From Rathayibacter sp. VKM Ac-2759 (GTDB lineage Bacteria > Actinomycetota > Actinomycetes > Actinomycetales > Microbacteriaceae): a stretch of 64,000 nt of DNA. The stretch lies in assembly GCF_009834225.1 (NCBI RefSeq), contig NZ_CP047176.1, positions 1 through 64,000 of the forward strand. Direction: 5' to 3'. This document shows positions 50,236-58,025 of the stretch, piece by piece (within the stretch, counting starts at the first letter, position 1; each line of letters opens with the position of its first letter). Position numbers and translations under genes: made by a program. Below the pieces are notes generated by a model. The model did not search any database. It worked only from the letters and a program-made list of their open reading frames with translations, and had not been told where the DNA came from.

Positions 50236-51618
50236 CTAGGCGGCTCCGAGGCCGGTGACGGTGCCGGCGACGGCCACGGTCTCGGCGCCGTCGGGCCAGC
50301 GGAGGCGCACACCCGGCGAGGGGACCACGCGGCCGACCGCGGCGGTCGTCGTGACGGGGGTGTGCATCCGTCCTGCTCCGGGACGGTCGGCGGTGATCAT
50401 CGCGAAGCCCGGGAAGCAGGCGAGCCAGTCGCTCAGGCCCGCCGACGACGGAGCCGGGATCGCGGCGAGATCGAGCACCGCGCCTCCGCCCGACGCCTCG
50501 GCGAGCATGCCGACCGTTCCGACGAGCCCGGCCATGCTGACGTCCTTCGCCGCCCGGGGCCGCGCGAGACCCACGGAGGCGGCCATCGCCCGCAGCTCCT
50601 CGCCGCGGCGCCCCGAGGTCGAGTCCCACTGCGCGCCCGCGAAGCCGGGCCGCCAGCCGCCGGAGAGATCGGCCGTCACCGAGAGCTCGTCGCCCACCGA
50701 CGCCGCCCCCGGCACCGGCGACGTCGTGCGCCCGAGCCCCGTCACGCTCAGCGCGGCCGGCACCCCCAGCTGCGTGTGGCCGCCCAGCACCGGCAGGCCC
50801 CAGGCCTCGGCCGCGTCGCGGAGACCGCTGACGATCCGCGCGGCGAACGCGGCGTCGCGCGCGCCGATCGCGTCGAGCAGGCCGACGCCGGTCGCCCCCA
50901 TCGCGGTCAGGTCGTTCACGTTCACCAGCACGGAGCACCAGCCCGCCCACTCCGGATGCCGCTCGACCATGGAGGGGATGATCGCGTCGCAGACGGCCAC
51001 CATGTCGGTGCCGGGCACCGGAGCGCCGTCGTCGCCGACGAAGCCCGCGCCGCCGAGTCCTCCCGCGGCGGCGAAGGGGGCGAGGAGGGAGCCGAGCGCC
51101 GACTTCGCCGCCCGCGCCGCGCGATCGAGGCGGTCCAGCGGCCAGCGCATCCGCACGTGCGGGGCGCCCGCGACCGTCAGCGCGCCGAGCCGCTCCCAGC
51201 CGAGGCGGCGGAAGAGCACCTCGTTGCGCTCCTGCACCGAGGCCTCGAAGCGCAGCACGCCCCGCGCCTCCGCCTCGGCGCAGGCCGCGCGCACGAGAGC
51301 CGCGCCGATCCCGACGCCGCCGCGCGCCTCCCGCGACACGACGAGCCTGCTGCCCGTCCACCAGCCGAGATCGCGGCCGCGGTCGGCCGGCGCCAGCCGC
51401 ACGCCCCCGAGCACCGCGCCCTCGCCGGTGACCGCCACGAGCACGACGCAGCGCGGGTCGTCGTCGACGTCGTCGGCGTCGCTCCCCGCGAAGAGGCCCT
51501 GCTCGGCGACGAAGACCTCGCGGCGGAGCGCACGGTAGGCGGCGAGCTCGCGCCCCTCCGCCCGCATCACCGTGAACGCCGGCGCTCGGCGCACTCCCTC
51601 GAGGATCGAGAGCTGCAT
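50236..51618 (-). CDS. GNAT acetyltransferase fused to AIR-synthase-like domain (MSMEG_0567/sll0787 family)
   Basis: A 460-residue two-domain protein. Residues 1-150 are a GNAT N-acetyltransferase (LGWWTGSRLVVSREARGGVG, FEASVQERNEVLFRRLGWERLG). Residues about 155-460 are an AIR-synthase/PurM-like ATP-binding fold (GDDGAPVPGTDMVAVCDAII, NVNDLTAMGA, AAKDVSMAGLVGTVGML). In other bacteria these are the separate NitE and NitF proteins of the Nit1C cluster; the fused form is known in Actinobacteria. Substrates are not established. The ATG at 51618 overlaps the radical SAM stop by one base, so the pair is coupled. Confidence 0.9.
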   Translation of the reverse strand: MQLSILEGVRRAPAFTVMRAEGRELAAYRALRREVFVAEQGLFAGSDADDVDDDPRCVVLVAVTGEGAVLGGVRLAPADRGRDLGWWTGSRLVVSREARGGVGIGAALVRAACAEAEARGVLRFEASVQERNEVLFRRLGWERLGALTVAGAPHVRMRWPLDRLDRAARAAKSALGSLLAPFAAAGGLGGAGFVGDDGAPVPGTDMVAVCDAIIPSMVERHPEWAGWCSVLVNVNDLTAMGATGVGLLDAIGARDAAFAARIVSGLRDAAEAWGLPVLGGHTQLGVPAALSVTGLGRTTSPVPGAASVGDELSVTADLSGGWRPGFAGAQWDSTSGRRGEELRAMAASVGLARPRAAKDVSMAGLVGTVGMLAEASGGGAVLDLAAIPAPSSAGLSDWLACFPGFAMITADRPGAGRMHTPVTTTAAVGRVVPSPGVRLRWPDGAETVAVAGTVTGLGAA

Positions 51619-52691
51619 CAGGCGCCGGCCGTCTTGAGCACTCCGCACGCCCCGCACGCGGCGCAGCCCGCGGACTGGCCGGTGCTCAGCATGCCCGCGG
51701 CGATCAGCAGCGAGGCGACCTGCCCGCTCACCTTCTCGAGCAGCGAGCCGGCGGGAGGCAGCACGTGGTCGACCTCGGTCGCGAGGGTCCCGCGCAGCGG
51801 CCGGAACGGGACCACGAACGGGTACACGCCCATCTCGATCAGCTCCTGCGCACTCGCGACCAGCTCGTCCGGGTCCTCTCCGAGGCCCACGAGGAGGTAG
51901 GTCGACACCTGGTTGCGGCCGAAGATCCGCACCGCCTCGCGCCACGCCCAGCGGTACTCGTCGAGGGTGACGCGCGCCTTGCCGGGGGTCCAGCGCCGGC
52001 GCACCTCGTCGTCCATCGACTCGACGTGGATGCCGATCGACACCGCTCCCGCGTCCTTCAGGGCCTGCAGCGCCGACACGTCGCTCGGAGGCTCGCACTG
52101 CACCTGGATCGGCAGGCCCGGCACGGCCTCGAGCACCGCCCGGACGCAGCGGGCGAGGTGCGTGGCGCCGCGGTCGCGCCCCTTGGAGGTACCGGTGGTC
52201 ATCACCATCTGCCGGATCCCGTCGAGCCGTGCCGCCGCCTCCGCGACCTCCGCCAGCTGGGCCGGAGTCTTGACCGCGATGGTCGACCCGGCCTCGAGCG
52301 ACGCCTCGATGGCGCAGAACCGGCAGCGCTCGGCCTCGTCGTAGCGCATGCAGGTCTGCACGACCGTGGTGGCGAGGATGTCGCGGCCGTGCAGGCGGGC
52401 GATCTTCTCGTACGAGACGCCGTCGGCGGTCTCGAGATCGTAGAAGCGGGGGCGGCGCACCGGAGTGACGTCGAGGCCGATGTCGGCGCCCTCGAGCAGC
52501 AGGCGGTCGCCGCTCACCACGTAGGGGCTCTGCGGATTGATCGGGATGGCGGCACCGAGGCCGCCGAGCATCACGTGCCCGTCGTCGCTCGGGCCGGCGC
52601 CCGCCTCCCGGTGGACGGGGGCCTCGACGCGGATGCCCTTCAGGGCGATGTCGACGCGGGTGCGGAGAGTGGGCATTCCGAGATCGGTCAC
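51618..52691 (-). CDS. Radical SAM protein, MSMEG_0568 (NitD) family
   Basis: A 357-residue radical SAM enzyme. The iron-sulfur cluster cysteines are Cys114, Cys123 and Cys126 (C-x8-C-x2-C, not the usual C-x3-C-x2-C), as in the MSMEG_0568 family. A TIM-barrel pattern follows (QMVMTTGTSKGRDRG, VQCEPPSDVSALQALKDAG, IGIHVESMDDEVRRRWTPGK). The C-terminus has extra cysteines in CAACGACG, possibly for a second cluster or metal. The GTG at 52691 has AAGGAG 6 bases upstream. It is the first gene of the leftward half of the cluster. Confidence 0.92.
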   Translation of the reverse strand: MTDLGMPTLRTRVDIALKGIRVEAPVHREAGAGPSDDGHVMLGGLGAAIPINPQSPYVVSGDRLLLEGADIGLDVTPVRRPRFYDLETADGVSYEKIARLHGRDILATTVVQTCMRYDEAERCRFCAIEASLEAGSTIAVKTPAQLAEVAEAAARLDGIRQMVMTTGTSKGRDRGATHLARCVRAVLEAVPGLPIQVQCEPPSDVSALQALKDAGAVSIGIHVESMDDEVRRRWTPGKARVTLDEYRWAWREAVRIFGRNQVSTYLLVGLGEDPDELVASAQELIEMGVYPFVVPFRPLRGTLATEVDHVLPPAGSLLEKVSGQVASLLIAAGMLSTGQSAGCAACGACGVLKTAGA

Positions 52692-52794
52692 GGATGACTC
52701 CTTCGTGGCTCGCCGAGGGCGGGCCTGCCGGGCCGCGCAGCACGCGGCCGGGATGTCGATGCGTTCGTCTCGATCCCCAGTCAACGTCGGCTGT

Positions 52795-52810
52795 GTTTCG
52801 AGTCGATGAC
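52795..52810 (-). promoter_or_regulatory. Putative GlnR site, leftward promoter
   Basis: On the minus strand the sequence reads GTCAT-CGACTC-GAAAC, close to the GlnR half-site pair GTnAC-n6-GAAAC (one mismatch). It lies 104 bases before the radical SAM start. Confidence 0.4.
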
Positions 52811-52863
52811 GAGCGGAACGCGGTCTGGTTACGGAACCGCCGTCACACAGGCTTCTTCCGCTC

Positions 52864-52879
52864 GAAACCAATCCGAAAC
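52864..52879 (+). promoter_or_regulatory. Putative GlnR site, rightward promoter
   Basis: GAAAC-CAATCC-GAAAC, two GAAAC boxes with the 6-base spacing of GlnR sites, 151 bases before the MSMEG_0572-type gene. The 338-base divergent spacer holds no gene. Confidence 0.4.
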
Positions 52880-53029
52880 ACACCATCGGTTTGACTGGAG
52901 TCGTTCCACTCGGCACCACCGCTCCATCCGGCGGACGTCATCCCGCGTCGTCTCACACGCTCCCGCCGGAAGCTCCCGCACACCGCTCGCCGAGCTCTCT
53001 CGGCGTACCCGCACCCCAGGAGGAACCGA

Positions 53030-53563
53030 ATGTCCGTCTCGCAGGAGATCGAAGACCAGGTCAGCGCCAACATCGAGAAGTCGCGCGGCGAGATCGCGCA
53101 CCCGTCGCTCCCCAAGGGCAGCAACCTCTACGGCTCCACGAAGGTCTTCCCCGACTACCAGGCCGAGGAGGGGGAGTCGTACCTGACCCTCGTGCACGGC
53201 ATCGCCCACGAGTCCTCGGTGAGCTTCGTCGCGGTGCTGCAGGCCACACGTGCCGCCCGCAAGGGCTACGAGTCGGCCCTCTACTTCTACGGCCCCGGCA
53301 CCATCAACGCGATGGCCACCCGCGGCTTCCCGACGGTCGGCGACTCCGGCTTCCCGGGCGAGCAGAACCTCAACAACGCCATCGAGACCTTCATCAACGA
53401 GGGCAACCGCGTCTTCGTCTGCCGCTTCGGCATGGCGCTGCACGGCCTGCGCGAGGAGGACCTGATCGAGGGCTGCATCCCCTGCCACCCGCTCGACGTG
53501 CAGGACGCGCTCATTCACTACGCCCGGAAGGGCGCCATCATCAACTCGACCTACAACCTGTAG
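53030..53563 (+). CDS. MSMEG_0572/sll0783 family nitrogen-starvation protein
   Basis: A 177-residue conserved protein of the family named for MSMEG_0572 and cyanobacterial sll0783 (NitB of Nit1C clusters). It starts MSVSQEIEDQVSANIEKSRG. Conserved stretches include STKVFPDYQAEEGESYLTLV, ALYFYGPGTINAMATRGFPT and FINEGNRVFVCRFGMALHGL. No signal or membrane segment; the function is unknown, although the family is made under nitrogen starvation. AGGAGG lies 6 bases before the ATG. It is the first gene of the rightward half. Confidence 0.9.
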   Translation: MSVSQEIEDQVSANIEKSRGEIAHPSLPKGSNLYGSTKVFPDYQAEEGESYLTLVHGIAHESSVSFVAVLQATRAARKGYESALYFYGPGTINAMATRGFPTVGDSGFPGEQNLNNAIETFINEGNRVFVCRFGMALHGLREEDLIEGCIPCHPLDVQDALIHYARKGAIINSTYNL

Positions 53564-53567
53564 CCCG

Positions 53568-54449
53568 ATGACACTCGTCGGCTCGGTCGCGGCGAACTTC
53601 ACCCGCGATCTCGATCAGAACTACGCGCTCATCGCCCAGCTCGCCGAGGAGGCGCGGGAGCGGGGAGTCGAGTTCCTCGCCCTTCCCGAGGCCGCGATCG
53701 GCGGCTACCTCTCGTCGCTCGGCAACCACGGCGACACGGTGAAGACCACGTCGCGCTCGCTCCCGCCGGCGATCCGCGTCGACGGACCGGAGCTGGCGCG
53801 GGTGCAGGAGATCGTGGGCGACCTGATGGTCGCGATCGGCTTCTGCGAGCTCGACGACGACGGGGAGACCCGCTACAACGCGGCGGCGCTCCTGGACGGC
53901 GGGCAGGTCTACGGCAGCTACCGCAAGGTGCACCAGCCGCTGGGCGAGCACATGTCGTACTCTCCGGGGCCCGGCTACAGCACCTTCGACACCCCCGTCG
54001 GCCGCGTCGGACTGCAGATCTGCTACGACAAGGCGTTCCCGGAGGCGGCGCGCTCGATGGCGCTCGACGGTGCCGAGATCATCGCCTCCCTCTCGGCCTG
54101 GCCCGCGGCGCGGACGGCGACCGCCGAGAACCTGCAGGACGACCGCTGGACCTACCGCTTCAACCAGTTCGACATCGCTCGGGCCCTCGACAACCAGGTG
54201 TTCTGGCTCGCGTCGAACCAGTCGGGCACCTTCGGCTCGCTGCGCTACGTGGGCAACGCGAAGGTCGTCGATCCCGGCGGCAACATCCTCGCCACGACCC
54301 TGCTCGGCGCGGGGATGGCGGTCGCCGACATCGATGTGCGCGGCACGTTCGAGGCCATGCGGGGCGGGATGTTCCACCTCCGCGACCGCCGGCCCGACGC
54401 GTACGGCGCACTCGATCGCGTCTGGAGCGGAGGGCTGATCGATGCCTGA
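53568..54449 (+). CDS. Carbon-nitrogen hydrolase (nitrilase superfamily), catalytic residues intact
   Basis: A 293-residue nitrilase-superfamily enzyme that hydrolyses a nitrile or amide C-N bond. The catalytic triad is complete: Glu41 (LPEAAIGGY), Lys120 (YRKVHQPLGE) and Cys152 (QICYDKAFPE). Its CYD motif and length fit the amidase-like branch, not the CWEHYNPL-type nitrilase (Nit1/NitC) of classic Nit1C clusters. It starts 4 bases after the previous stop and overlaps the next gene by 8. The substrate is unknown; a nitrogen-scavenging or biosynthetic amide is likely from context. Confidence 0.9.
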   Translation: MTLVGSVAANFTRDLDQNYALIAQLAEEARERGVEFLALPEAAIGGYLSSLGNHGDTVKTTSRSLPPAIRVDGPELARVQEIVGDLMVAIGFCELDDDGETRYNAAALLDGGQVYGSYRKVHQPLGEHMSYSPGPGYSTFDTPVGRVGLQICYDKAFPEAARSMALDGAEIIASLSAWPAARTATAENLQDDRWTYRFNQFDIARALDNQVFWLASNQSGTFGSLRYVGNAKVVDPGGNILATTLLGAGMAVADIDVRGTFEAMRGGMFHLRDRRPDAYGALDRVWSGGLIDA

Positions 54450-54729
54450 GATGACCTTCCACGTCCGCTGGCCCGACGGCACGGAGGAGCGCTGCTACTC
54501 GCCGAGCCTCGTGATGCACGACTACCTCGCGGCGGGCGGCCAGTACCCGGTCGAGGAGTTCGTGGCCCGCTCGAGCGAGGCGCTCGACATCGCCTCCGAC
54601 CGGGTGCGGGAGAAGTTCGGCTTCGCCTGCACCTCGGCGATGCAGCAGCGCAGCGAGATCGTCGAGACCGCGCGCCGCTTCGACGGCGGCACCGTGCGGG
54701 TGCTGGCGATGGACCCGGTGCGGCCGTGA
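54442..54729 (+). CDS. MSMEG_0570 family nitrogen-starvation protein
   Basis: A 95-residue conserved protein of the MSMEG_0570 family (NitG of Nit1C clusters). It starts MPEMTFHVRWPDGTEERCYS and contains YLAAGGQYPVEEFVARSSEAL and FGFACTSAMQQRSEIVETAR. Two cysteines (18 and 63) are present. It is soluble, and the function is unknown. It overlaps genes on both sides (8 and 4 bases), so it is strictly coupled to the hydrolase and flavoprotein. Confidence 0.9.
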   Translation: MPEMTFHVRWPDGTEERCYSPSLVMHDYLAAGGQYPVEEFVARSSEALDIASDRVREKFGFACTSAMQQRSEIVETARRFDGGTVRVLAMDPVRP

Positions 54730-55994
54730 TCGCGCCGGGGACGCACGTCGAGGTCGCGGTCGTCGGAGGCGGCCAGGCCGGCCTCTCACTCAGCCGCCAC
54801 CTGTCGGACGACGGGATCGACCACGTCGTCCTCGAGCGGGACACCATCGGCCACGACTGGATCGACCGCCGCTGGGACGCGTTCACCCTCGTCACTCCGA
54901 ACTGGCAGTGCCGGCTGCCGGGCTACCCGTACGACGGGCCCGATCCCGACGGCTTCATGACGCGCGACGAGGTGCACGCGTGGGTGCGGCGCTACGCCTC
55001 GTCGTTCGACGCCCCCGTCGTCGAGCACACCGAGGTGTCGCGGCTGCGCGAGCGCGCGGGCGGAGGCTTCGAGCTGGTCACCAGCGCGGGCAGCATCACC
55101 GCCGATCAGGTCGTCATCGCCACGGGCGGCTACCACCGGCCCGTCCTGCCGGCCATCACCTCGCGCCTCCCGCTCGACACCGTGCAGCTGCACTCGGCCG
55201 ACTACCGCTCGGCCGACGCCCTCCCGCCGGGAGGCGTCCTCGTCGTCGGCTCCGGGCAGTCGGGCGCGCAGATCGCCGAGGATCTCTTCCTCGCCGGCCG
55301 CGACGTGCACCTCGCCCTCGGCAGCGCCCCGCGCGTGGCCCGCTTCTACCGGGGTCGCGACTGCGTGGCCTGGCTGCAGGACATGGGCGTCTACGACATC
55401 CCCGTGCACGCGCAGGTCGGCGGCCTGACCAAGCGCGAGTCGACGAACCACTACGTCACGGGGCGCGGGGGCGGTCGCGACATCGACCTGCGCGCGTTCG
55501 CGCGCGACGGGATGCACCTCTACGGCCGGCTCGCGTCGGTCGAGGGGTCGCTCCTGCGCTTCGCCCCCACCGCGGAGGCGTCGCTCGACTACGCCGACTC
55601 GGTCGCGGAGTCGATCAAGGACGACATCGACCGCTTCATCGCGGCCCGCGGGATCGACGCCCCGGTGGAGGCGCGCTACGAGCCGGTCTGGCGCCCTCCC
55701 GTCGAGGTGGAGTCCGTGGACCTCGCCGCCGCGGGCATCACGAGCGTGATCTGGGCGGTCGGCTTCCGCTCCGACTACCGCTGGGTCGAGGTCGGCGTCT
55801 TCGACGGCGCCGGGCACCCGACCCACCAGCGCGGCGTCACGAGCACTCCGGGGCTCTCGTTCCTCGGGCTGCCGTGGCTGCACACCTGGGGCTCCGGGCG
55901 CTTCGAGGCGATCGCGCGCGATGCCGAGCACCTCGCCTCCGAGATCCGCCGCGTCCGCGTCGGGCGGCGGCTCGAGTCGGACCTCGCCGGGTAG
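54726..55994 (+). CDS. Flavin-dependent oxidoreductase, MSMEG_0569 (NitH) family
   Basis: A 422-residue FAD/NADPH-dependent monooxygenase-like flavoprotein. The FAD motif is VAVVGGGQAGLSLSRHL (residues about 7-23). The NADPH motif is VLVVGSGQSGAQIAEDLFL (about 176-194). The late stretch TPGLSFLGLPWLHTWGSGRF is typical of the family. It would oxidise or hydroxylate an intermediate of the pathway. The GTG overlaps the preceding stop by 4 bases. Confidence 0.92.
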   Translation: MIAPGTHVEVAVVGGGQAGLSLSRHLSDDGIDHVVLERDTIGHDWIDRRWDAFTLVTPNWQCRLPGYPYDGPDPDGFMTRDEVHAWVRRYASSFDAPVVEHTEVSRLRERAGGGFELVTSAGSITADQVVIATGGYHRPVLPAITSRLPLDTVQLHSADYRSADALPPGGVLVVGSGQSGAQIAEDLFLAGRDVHLALGSAPRVARFYRGRDCVAWLQDMGVYDIPVHAQVGGLTKRESTNHYVTGRGGGRDIDLRAFARDGMHLYGRLASVEGSLLRFAPTAEASLDYADSVAESIKDDIDRFIAARGIDAPVEARYEPVWRPPVEVESVDLAAAGITSVIWAVGFRSDYRWVEVGVFDGAGHPTHQRGVTSTPGLSFLGLPWLHTWGSGRFEAIARDAEHLASEIRRVRVGRRLESDLAG

Positions 55995-56003
55995 CCTCGG
56001 CCC

Positions 56004-56843
56004 ATGACGGAGACGGTGATGGGGGCGGTCGCGGCGCACTTCGGTCGCGACCTCGACCGCACCCTCGCCAAGCTCCCCGGGATGATCGCGCAGGCGAGGG
56101 AGCGCTCCGTCGATCTGCTCGTGCTGCCCGACGCGACCCTCGGCGGGTACCTGCTCGACATGCACCACCCGGGTCCGCTGGATCTTCCGCCGAGCGTCGA
56201 GCTCGACGGCCCCGAGGTCGCTCTCGTGGCCGGGCTCGCCGCCGACATGACGGTCTGCTTCGGCATCTCGGAGCGCGCGCTCGAGGACGGGCGCGACCTC
56301 CGCTACAACACGGCCGTCTGCGTCCAGGGCGGCCGGGTGATCGGCACCCACCGCAAAGTGCACCTGCCCCTCGGCGAATCGGAGGCGTACCTGCCCGGCT
56401 CGTCGTTCACCGCGTTCGACTCGCCCGTCGGACGCCTGGGCATGCTGATCGACTTCGACAAGACCTTCCCCGAGTCGGCCCGCTCGCTCGCCCTCGACGG
56501 GGCCGAGGTGCTCGCCTGCCTGAGCGCCTGGCCCGCGAGCGTCACCGACCGCTCCGACCGGATCCGCAACGACCGGCAGGCGCACCTGTTCGACCTCTAC
56601 GACTGCGCGCGGGCGGCCGAGAACCAGGTGTACCTCGTGTCGTCCAACCAGACGGGCGTGCTCGGCGGGCTGCGCTTCCTCGGGCAGGCGAAGGTCGTCG
56701 ACCCGGCGGGCGAGATCATCGCGAAGACCTGGGCGAAGGGCGGGCTGGCGCTGGCCACGGCCGACGTGTCCGCCTCCGTCTCCCGTGCCCGGTGCACGAT
56801 GAACCACCTCCGCGACCGCGCGGAGCACGCGTACCGGGTCTGA
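56004..56843 (+). CDS. Nitrilase-superfamily protein with active-site Cys and Glu replaced by Asp
   Basis: A 279-residue paralog of the hydrolase at 53568, sharing its full length and many stretches (the DKxFPE and DGAExxACLSAWPA regions, RYNTA, SSNQTG). The catalytic Lys118 is kept (HRKVHLPLGES), but the Glu position reads LPDATLGGY (Asp43, codon 56130) and the Cys position reads LIDFDKTFPE (Asp150, codon 56451). Without the nucleophile it cannot use the usual mechanism. The reading frame is open and normal in codon use, so it is not a decaying pseudogene. It may be a binding or scaffold partner, or have a new activity. By order it corresponds to the MSMEG_0566 position. Confidence 0.88.
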   Translation: MTETVMGAVAAHFGRDLDRTLAKLPGMIAQARERSVDLLVLPDATLGGYLLDMHHPGPLDLPPSVELDGPEVALVAGLAADMTVCFGISERALEDGRDLRYNTAVCVQGGRVIGTHRKVHLPLGESEAYLPGSSFTAFDSPVGRLGMLIDFDKTFPESARSLALDGAEVLACLSAWPASVTDRSDRIRNDRQAHLFDLYDCARAAENQVYLVSSNQTGVLGGLRFLGQAKVVDPAGEIIAKTWAKGGLALATADVSASVSRARCTMNHLRDRAEHAYRV

Positions 56844-57970
56844 TGCGCGTCGCCCTGCTGACCTACTCGACCCGCCCGCGCGGCGGGGTGGTGCACACCC
56901 TCGCGCTGGCGGAGGCGCTCGCGCGCGCGGGCCACGAGGTGACGGTGTGGACGCTGGCGCGCGGCGGCGACGCCTCCTTCTTCCGCGCGGTCGACCCGGC
57001 GGTGGAGGTGCGGGTGGTGCCGTTCGCGTCGGTCGACGGGGAGCCGGTGGGGGCGCGGATCGTGCGCTCGATCGACGCGATGGCCGCGGAGTTGCGGGGC
57101 GAGAAGGGGCTCGTGCACGCGCAGGACTGCATCTCGGCGAACGCGGCGCTCGCCGCGGGCCTCGCGCCGGTGCGGACGGTGCACCACCTCGACGACTTCA
57201 CGACCCCGGAGCTGCGGGCCTGCCACGACCGCGCGGTGCGCCTGCCGCGCGCGCTGCTGTGCGTGTCGGCGGCGGTGGCCGGCGAGGTCCGGGCGGGCTG
57301 GGGCCGGGTGGCGACCGTGATCCCGAACGGCGTGGACGCGGCGCGGTTCGCGGCCGCCGCCTCCGACCCGCTGACCGCGGCGTGGCGCGACGAGCTCGGG
57401 CCGTACGTGCTGGCGCTCGGCGGGATCGAGCCGCGCAAGGGCAGCATCGAGCTGCTGGAGGCGTGGGCGCTGCTGCGGGCGCGCGGTCGCGACGTCTCGC
57501 TGGTGTTCGGCGGCGGCGAGACGCTCTTCGACTACCGCGACTACCGGGCGGAGTTCGACCGGCGGGCCCGTGAGCGGGAGGTCGCGCCGACGATCCTCGG
57601 GACGATCGCGGAGGAGCGCCTGGCCCCGCTGGTCGCCGGCGCCTCGGCCCTCGGCTTCGTGTCGGTCAAGGAGGGCTTCGGGCTCGCGGCGATGGAGGCG
57701 CTCGCCGCGGGGGTGCCGGTGGTGGCGCGGGAGCTGCCGGTGATCCGGGAGGTGTTCGGCGACGCGGTGCGGTACGGGAGCGATCCGGAGTCGTTCGCGG
57801 ATGCGCTCGAGGAGGCGCTCGACGGCGGGGGCGGCTCCGCCGCGGGGCGGGAGCTGGCGTTCTCGCACTCGTGGGACGACGTCGCGGCGGCGCACGTGCG
57901 GCTCTACGAGGAGCTCCGCGCCGTCGAGAACTCAGGAGGGATCTCCCGGGGCGAGCCGGGACGCGCATGA
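56843..57970 (+). CDS. MSMEG_0565 family glycosyltransferase
   Basis: A 375-residue GT4-type (GT-B fold) glycosyltransferase of the MSMEG_0565 family. It starts MRVALLTYSTRPRGGVVHTL, the family signature. The C-terminal donor-binding half has LALGGIEPRKGSIELLEAWA and VSVKEGFGLAAMEALAAGVP, with the EGFGLxxxE motif. Its presence implies that a product of the cluster is glycosylated. The ATG overlaps the previous stop by one base. It is the last of the tightly coupled genes. Confidence 0.9.
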   Translation: MRVALLTYSTRPRGGVVHTLALAEALARAGHEVTVWTLARGGDASFFRAVDPAVEVRVVPFASVDGEPVGARIVRSIDAMAAELRGEKGLVHAQDCISANAALAAGLAPVRTVHHLDDFTTPELRACHDRAVRLPRALLCVSAAVAGEVRAGWGRVATVIPNGVDAARFAAAASDPLTAAWRDELGPYVLALGGIEPRKGSIELLEAWALLRARGRDVSLVFGGGETLFDYRDYRAEFDRRAREREVAPTILGTIAEERLAPLVAGASALGFVSVKEGFGLAAMEALAAGVPVVARELPVIREVFGDAVRYGSDPESFADALEEALDGGGGSAAGRELAFSHSWDDVAAAHVRLYEELRAVENSGGISRGEPGRA

Positions 57971-58025
57971 AACGGCCGTTCTCCGAGAGGTCCTCCTTCG
58001 TTGTCGACGCGCGGGCTCCCGCGGC

